A stretch of DNA of 64,000 bases from NCBI GenBank assembly GCA_023663185.1, contig JAMPHY010000006.1, positions 112,403 through 176,402 of the forward strand. Reading direction: 5' to 3'. The notes below the pieces were generated by a model. It was not told the origin of the DNA. It saw only the letters and a list, made by a program, of their open reading frames with translations, and did not search any database. Shown piece after piece: positions 61,519 to 64,000 of this stretch. The position numbers and the translations under genes are program-made. Each line of letters starts with the position of its first letter. Position 1 is the stretch's first letter. This DNA is from Clostridiales bacterium (GTDB taxonomy: Bacteria; Bacillota; Clostridia; Lachnospirales; Lachnospiraceae).

Positions 61519-62607
61519 TTACTGTTTTTTATCATTGCCGTCTGCCGCCACTTCCTCAATAACGTCAATAATAGTGCCGATTGCGTCCCGCTGCGAACTT
61601 TTACGCATAGCGTCAATATAAGTCATTCTGGTGAAATACAGCTCCTGAACCTTCTCCACCAAAAGCTTAACCGTCAAATCGTCTTCATCTACTACAATAC
61701 TGAACCCCTGAGACTCAAATGACTTCGCGTTTAAAATCTGGTCTCCCCTGCTGCTTGCCGATGGTAATGGAATAAGAAGGTTCGGCTTTTTAAGGGCAAG
61801 GAGTTCATTGATTGCATTCGCTCCCGCTCTGGAAATGACGATATCCGCCATCGCGAATATATCCTTTAACTCCGATTTAATATATTCAAACTGTTTATAG
61901 CCTTTGGTCGTCAAAAGAAGGTTATCCATTTTTTCTTTACCGCACAAGTGTACAATCTGGAAATCTTCAAGCAGCTCCGGCAGCGCGTCCCTGACCGCCT
62001 GATTGATTGCCGCTGAGCCCTGACTTCCGCCGATAACCATTATAACAGGCTTAGACTCATCAAAGCCGCACAACTCATACGCCGCTTCTTTTTTCCCCTT
62101 CATAAGCTCCTCGCGAATAGGCGAGCCGGTAAGGATTGCTTTATCCGCGGGAAGATTTTTCAATGTCTCAGGAAAATTACAGCACACCTTTTTAGCTACC
62201 GGAATACAGAGCTTATTCGCAAGCCCCGGCGTCATATCGGACTCATGCACGATACAGGGAATTTTCAAAGACGCAGCCGCGCGTACTACCGGCACGCTGA
62301 CAAAGCCCCCTTTGGAAAAAACGACGTCCGGCTTAATCGCTTTTAAATATTTCTTCGCCTCGCTCATTCCTTTTAATACGCGGAACGGATCGGAAAAATT
62401 CTTAGGATCGAAATACCTGCGGAATTTACCCGTCGCTATCCCATAGTATGCAATGTCAAAATCTTCAATCAGTTTTTTCTCTATGCCGTCGTATGAACCC
62501 ATATAAAAGATTTCATAGCCCAGCTCTTTTAGCTTTGGCATAATCGCAATATTTGGTGTAACATGTCCGGCAGTACCGCCGCCGGTCAATACGATTTTTT
62601 TACCCAT
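61519..62607 (-). CDS. murG: UDP-GlcNAc--MurNAc-pentapeptide-undecaprenyl-PP GlcNAc transferase
   Basis: 362 residues of GT28 family. Motifs: TGGGTAGHVTPNIA at the N-terminus, GGSQGSAAINQAV in the donor domain, and ISRAGANAINELLALKKPNLLIPLP. It adds GlcNAc to lipid I to give lipid II at the inner face of the membrane. GGAGG precedes the ATG. The neighbouring mur/div genes usually found with murG are absent here. Confidence 0.95.
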   Translation of the reverse strand: MGKKIVLTGGGTAGHVTPNIAIMPKLKELGYEIFYMGSYDGIEKKLIEDFDIAYYGIATGKFRRYFDPKNFSDPFRVLKGMSEAKKYLKAIKPDVVFSKGGFVSVPVVRAAASLKIPCIVHESDMTPGLANKLCIPVAKKVCCNFPETLKNLPADKAILTGSPIREELMKGKKEAAYELCGFDESKPVIMVIGGSQGSAAINQAVRDALPELLEDFQIVHLCGKEKMDNLLLTTKGYKQFEYIKSELKDIFAMADIVISRAGANAINELLALKKPNLLIPLPSASSRGDQILNAKSFESQGFSIVVDEDDLTVKLLVEKVQELYFTRMTYIDAMRKSSQRDAIGTIIDVIEEVAADGNDKKQ

Positions 62608-62630
62608 ACGAAAAAAGCCTCCTATAAATA

Positions 62631-62879
62631 TTAATTCGCATTTTCCGCCATTGCTTCAAGAGCGCATGCCAGTTGGTCGGGACATGATGTATTCTTAAAC
62701 CCGCATTTTATTCCTTTCAGCCTTTGGATAGCATCTTCCGTCCGCATGCCTACAACCAATCTGGAAATACCCTGCGTATTGCCATTGCAGCCTCCCGTAA
62801 ACTCAACGGATTTGATAACTCCATTTTCTACTTCAATATCAATCGCTTTAGAACATACTCCTTGTGGATTATACTTCAT
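62631..62879 (-). CDS. TSCPD-domain protein (TIGR03905 family)
   Basis: 82 residues with the eponymous TSCPD (NTSCPDQLACAL) and the GGCNGNTQGISRLV block. The TSCPD domain also occurs at the end of class II ribonucleotide reductases; the role of the free protein is unknown. The Cys residues may bind metal. It lies 23 bases upstream of murG in the same direction. Confidence 0.85.
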   Translation of the reverse strand: MKYNPQGVCSKAIDIEVENGVIKSVEFTGGCNGNTQGISRLVVGMRTEDAIQRLKGIKCGFKNTSCPDQLACALEAMAENAN

Positions 62880-63116
62880 AGCACAGACCTCCCCATAAAT
62901 TAATCATTTCTACTATACCATAAAACAAATCTACTTTCCAGTCCTTCGCGACATAATCAGACAAATTCTGGAAGCTATATTCCCTATATTGTCGAATGCC
63001 GTATAAATTCTTGGACGGATTACAGGGGCGGAATTATTGAGATTACAATTTATTCTGTTCTATAATATTTGCAGGACATATAAATAAGTCACAAGTTTAG
63101 CCAGAATGAAGGGAGT

Positions 63117-63914
63117 ATGAGCCATATTATGATTCAAATTATTTTTAAGCATTCGGAATTTATGATTCCTATACTAATTTTAATCTCATTAAGTATAATA
63201 TGCCAAATCAGCATGGGTGTGCTCTGCCATAAACTTATTCGGGAAACGGAAAATATGTCCTCTACAAAAAATAAAACTTTGCAGCAGTTAAAGCTGAAAT
63301 TCTCAAGCTGCTGTCAATTACACGATGGTATGTCCAATGTTCCGGTATTTGTGGACAAGTACATAAATAAAGCCAAAATATACGGCGTATCATTATCTAC
63401 CCTGAAACATCTGTCGGGGCAGCTTGTCCTGCTGTCTATTCTTATTGCCGGAATCGCTTCATGCTACGGAATTACCGTCGGTGAAACCGTCATATATATT
63501 GTTCCTTATTATGTGGTAAGTTTTCTGGGGTTATACTGCTATTTTGCAATTTCTTCACTTGTGGACATCGTTGGTAAGACAAATGTGCTGCGCACCAACC
63601 TGATTGATTTTTTTGAAAACCATCTGTCAAGCCGGCTTGAGCAGACATCCCTTGATTTGAAACTTATTCAGGGTGAGAATGTAACTGCCTCGCAGGGCAA
63701 CGATACATCTATGACAGCGGTGCAGACGAACGCCTCAGTTAAATCGCAGGATAGTCTAGCTGCAGCGGTATCCGATAATACGGTTGATAATCATAATGAT
63801 AATAATACTGACCAAAGCGTTGCACCAGAGAATGCACCTATGGCTACAATACCAGTCTTATCCGGTTCGGAAGCTCAAGAGTTGGAAACACTTCTAAAAG
63901 AATTTCTGGCGTGA
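63117..63914 (+). CDS. Membrane protein of unknown function with polar tail
   Basis: 265 residues. One membrane segment at residues 15-38 and two at about 100-155 (LVLLSILIAGIASCYGITVGETVIYIVPYYVVSFLGLYCYFAIS). The last 90 residues are polar, rich in Asn/Asp/Ser/Thr, with an acidic end. The topology recalls Lachnospiraceae proteins of similar unknown role. Start unclear: AAGGGAG lies only a base or so before the ATG at 63117; the ATG at 63129 is an alternative. After the stop, GTGATTGCAAGG is repeated (63912-63939). Nothing further is seen to the window end. Confidence 0.65.
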   Translation: MSHIMIQIIFKHSEFMIPILILISLSIICQISMGVLCHKLIRETENMSSTKNKTLQQLKLKFSSCCQLHDGMSNVPVFVDKYINKAKIYGVSLSTLKHLSGQLVLLSILIAGIASCYGITVGETVIYIVPYYVVSFLGLYCYFAISSLVDIVGKTNVLRTNLIDFFENHLSSRLEQTSLDLKLIQGENVTASQGNDTSMTAVQTNASVKSQDSLAAAVSDNTVDNHNDNNTDQSVAPENAPMATIPVLSGSEAQELETLLKEFLA

Positions 63915-64000
63915 TTGCAAGGCACGTGATTGCAAGGTATATTTTATCTTGAGTTTCCGCAAAATGCAATAAAAAAGCAGACGTACATTTATCACCACCC

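Overview
The window looks like a chromosomal segment of an anaerobic low-GC Clostridia, most likely Lachnospiraceae. This is inferred from gene content (a LoaP-type NusG paralogue in an exopolysaccharide operon, a TSCPD/TIGR03905 protein, the 476-residue ProS type, many DUF1703- and Rpn-type nuclease genes), AGGAGG-like ribosome sites, and frequent GTG/TTG starts. No tRNA, rRNA or CRISPR array was seen.

Region 1 (1-24 kb, almost all minus strand) is an exopolysaccharide locus read right to left. From a strong promoter at 23950-23922 come a small HTH protein, an LCP-family protein, a Ser-rich secreted protein, an SH3 membrane protein, a Wzz-like protein, a WbaP-like phosphoglycosyltransferase and LoaP. 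Then follow a GT4 glycosyltransferase, a heparinase-like protein, a WecC-like dehydrogenase, a broken bi-domain oxidoreductase, an O-acyltransferase, a propeller protein, an AAC(3)-fold acyltransferase, a MaoC hydratase and the start of a CapK-like ligase. The locus is interrupted by accessory cargo: a DUF1703 ATPase/nuclease with its own promoter and terminator, an Rpn-type gene and two decayed copies of its 3-prime tail, an XRE-ImmA/IrrE-PIN-like trio, and an unknown three-gene module whose two small proteins share an N-terminal Gly/Asn motif. A divergent S24 (LexA/CI-like) repressor sits at the head of the operon, among four copies of the sequence TTGC-N6-CGTAAG.

Region 2 (24.8-39.4 kb) mixes single genes: a lipoprotein, a DUF4143 ATPase, an XRE regulator, galK-galT, an MBL hydrolase, a membrane-anchored amidase, an Rpn-like nuclease, a BlaI/BlaR1-type pair with its operator, a second lipoprotein and an aromatic-acid-exporter-like protein.

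Region 3 (39.4-46.3 kb) is defence-like: a Fic protein, a Septu-like ATPase/HNH pair that appears to be decaying (poly-A frameshift, truncated HNH), an ArsC/Spx-like protein and an intact-looking IetA/IetS (AAA ATPase plus subtilase) pair.

Region 4 (46.4-58.2 kb) holds an orphan HlyD-like adaptor, a sugar ABC transporter whose binding protein is fused to an Asp-box propeller, a truncated BrnT/BrnA pair cut by a second DUF1703 gene, and an OmpR-type two-component system. The same promoter layout (two 11-bp TTAGAG direct repeats, 5 bases, then the -10 box) lies ahead of the regulator genes, the sugar transporter operon and the amidase gene, so a small regulon is predicted. Two 138-139 base hairpin elements with a conserved core and different but base-paired arms lie at 48973-49111 and 57073-57210.

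Region 5 (58.2-64 kb) is housekeeping: proS, pgi, a transposase-derived zinc fragment, murG, a TSCPD protein and an unknown membrane protein.

Gene-free stretches over 300 bases are 26746-27188 (23-bp tandem repeat and an operator), 48808-49130 (hairpin element) and 54740-55043 (two divergent promoters). Where a better ribosome site decided a start, the chosen start is given and explained.
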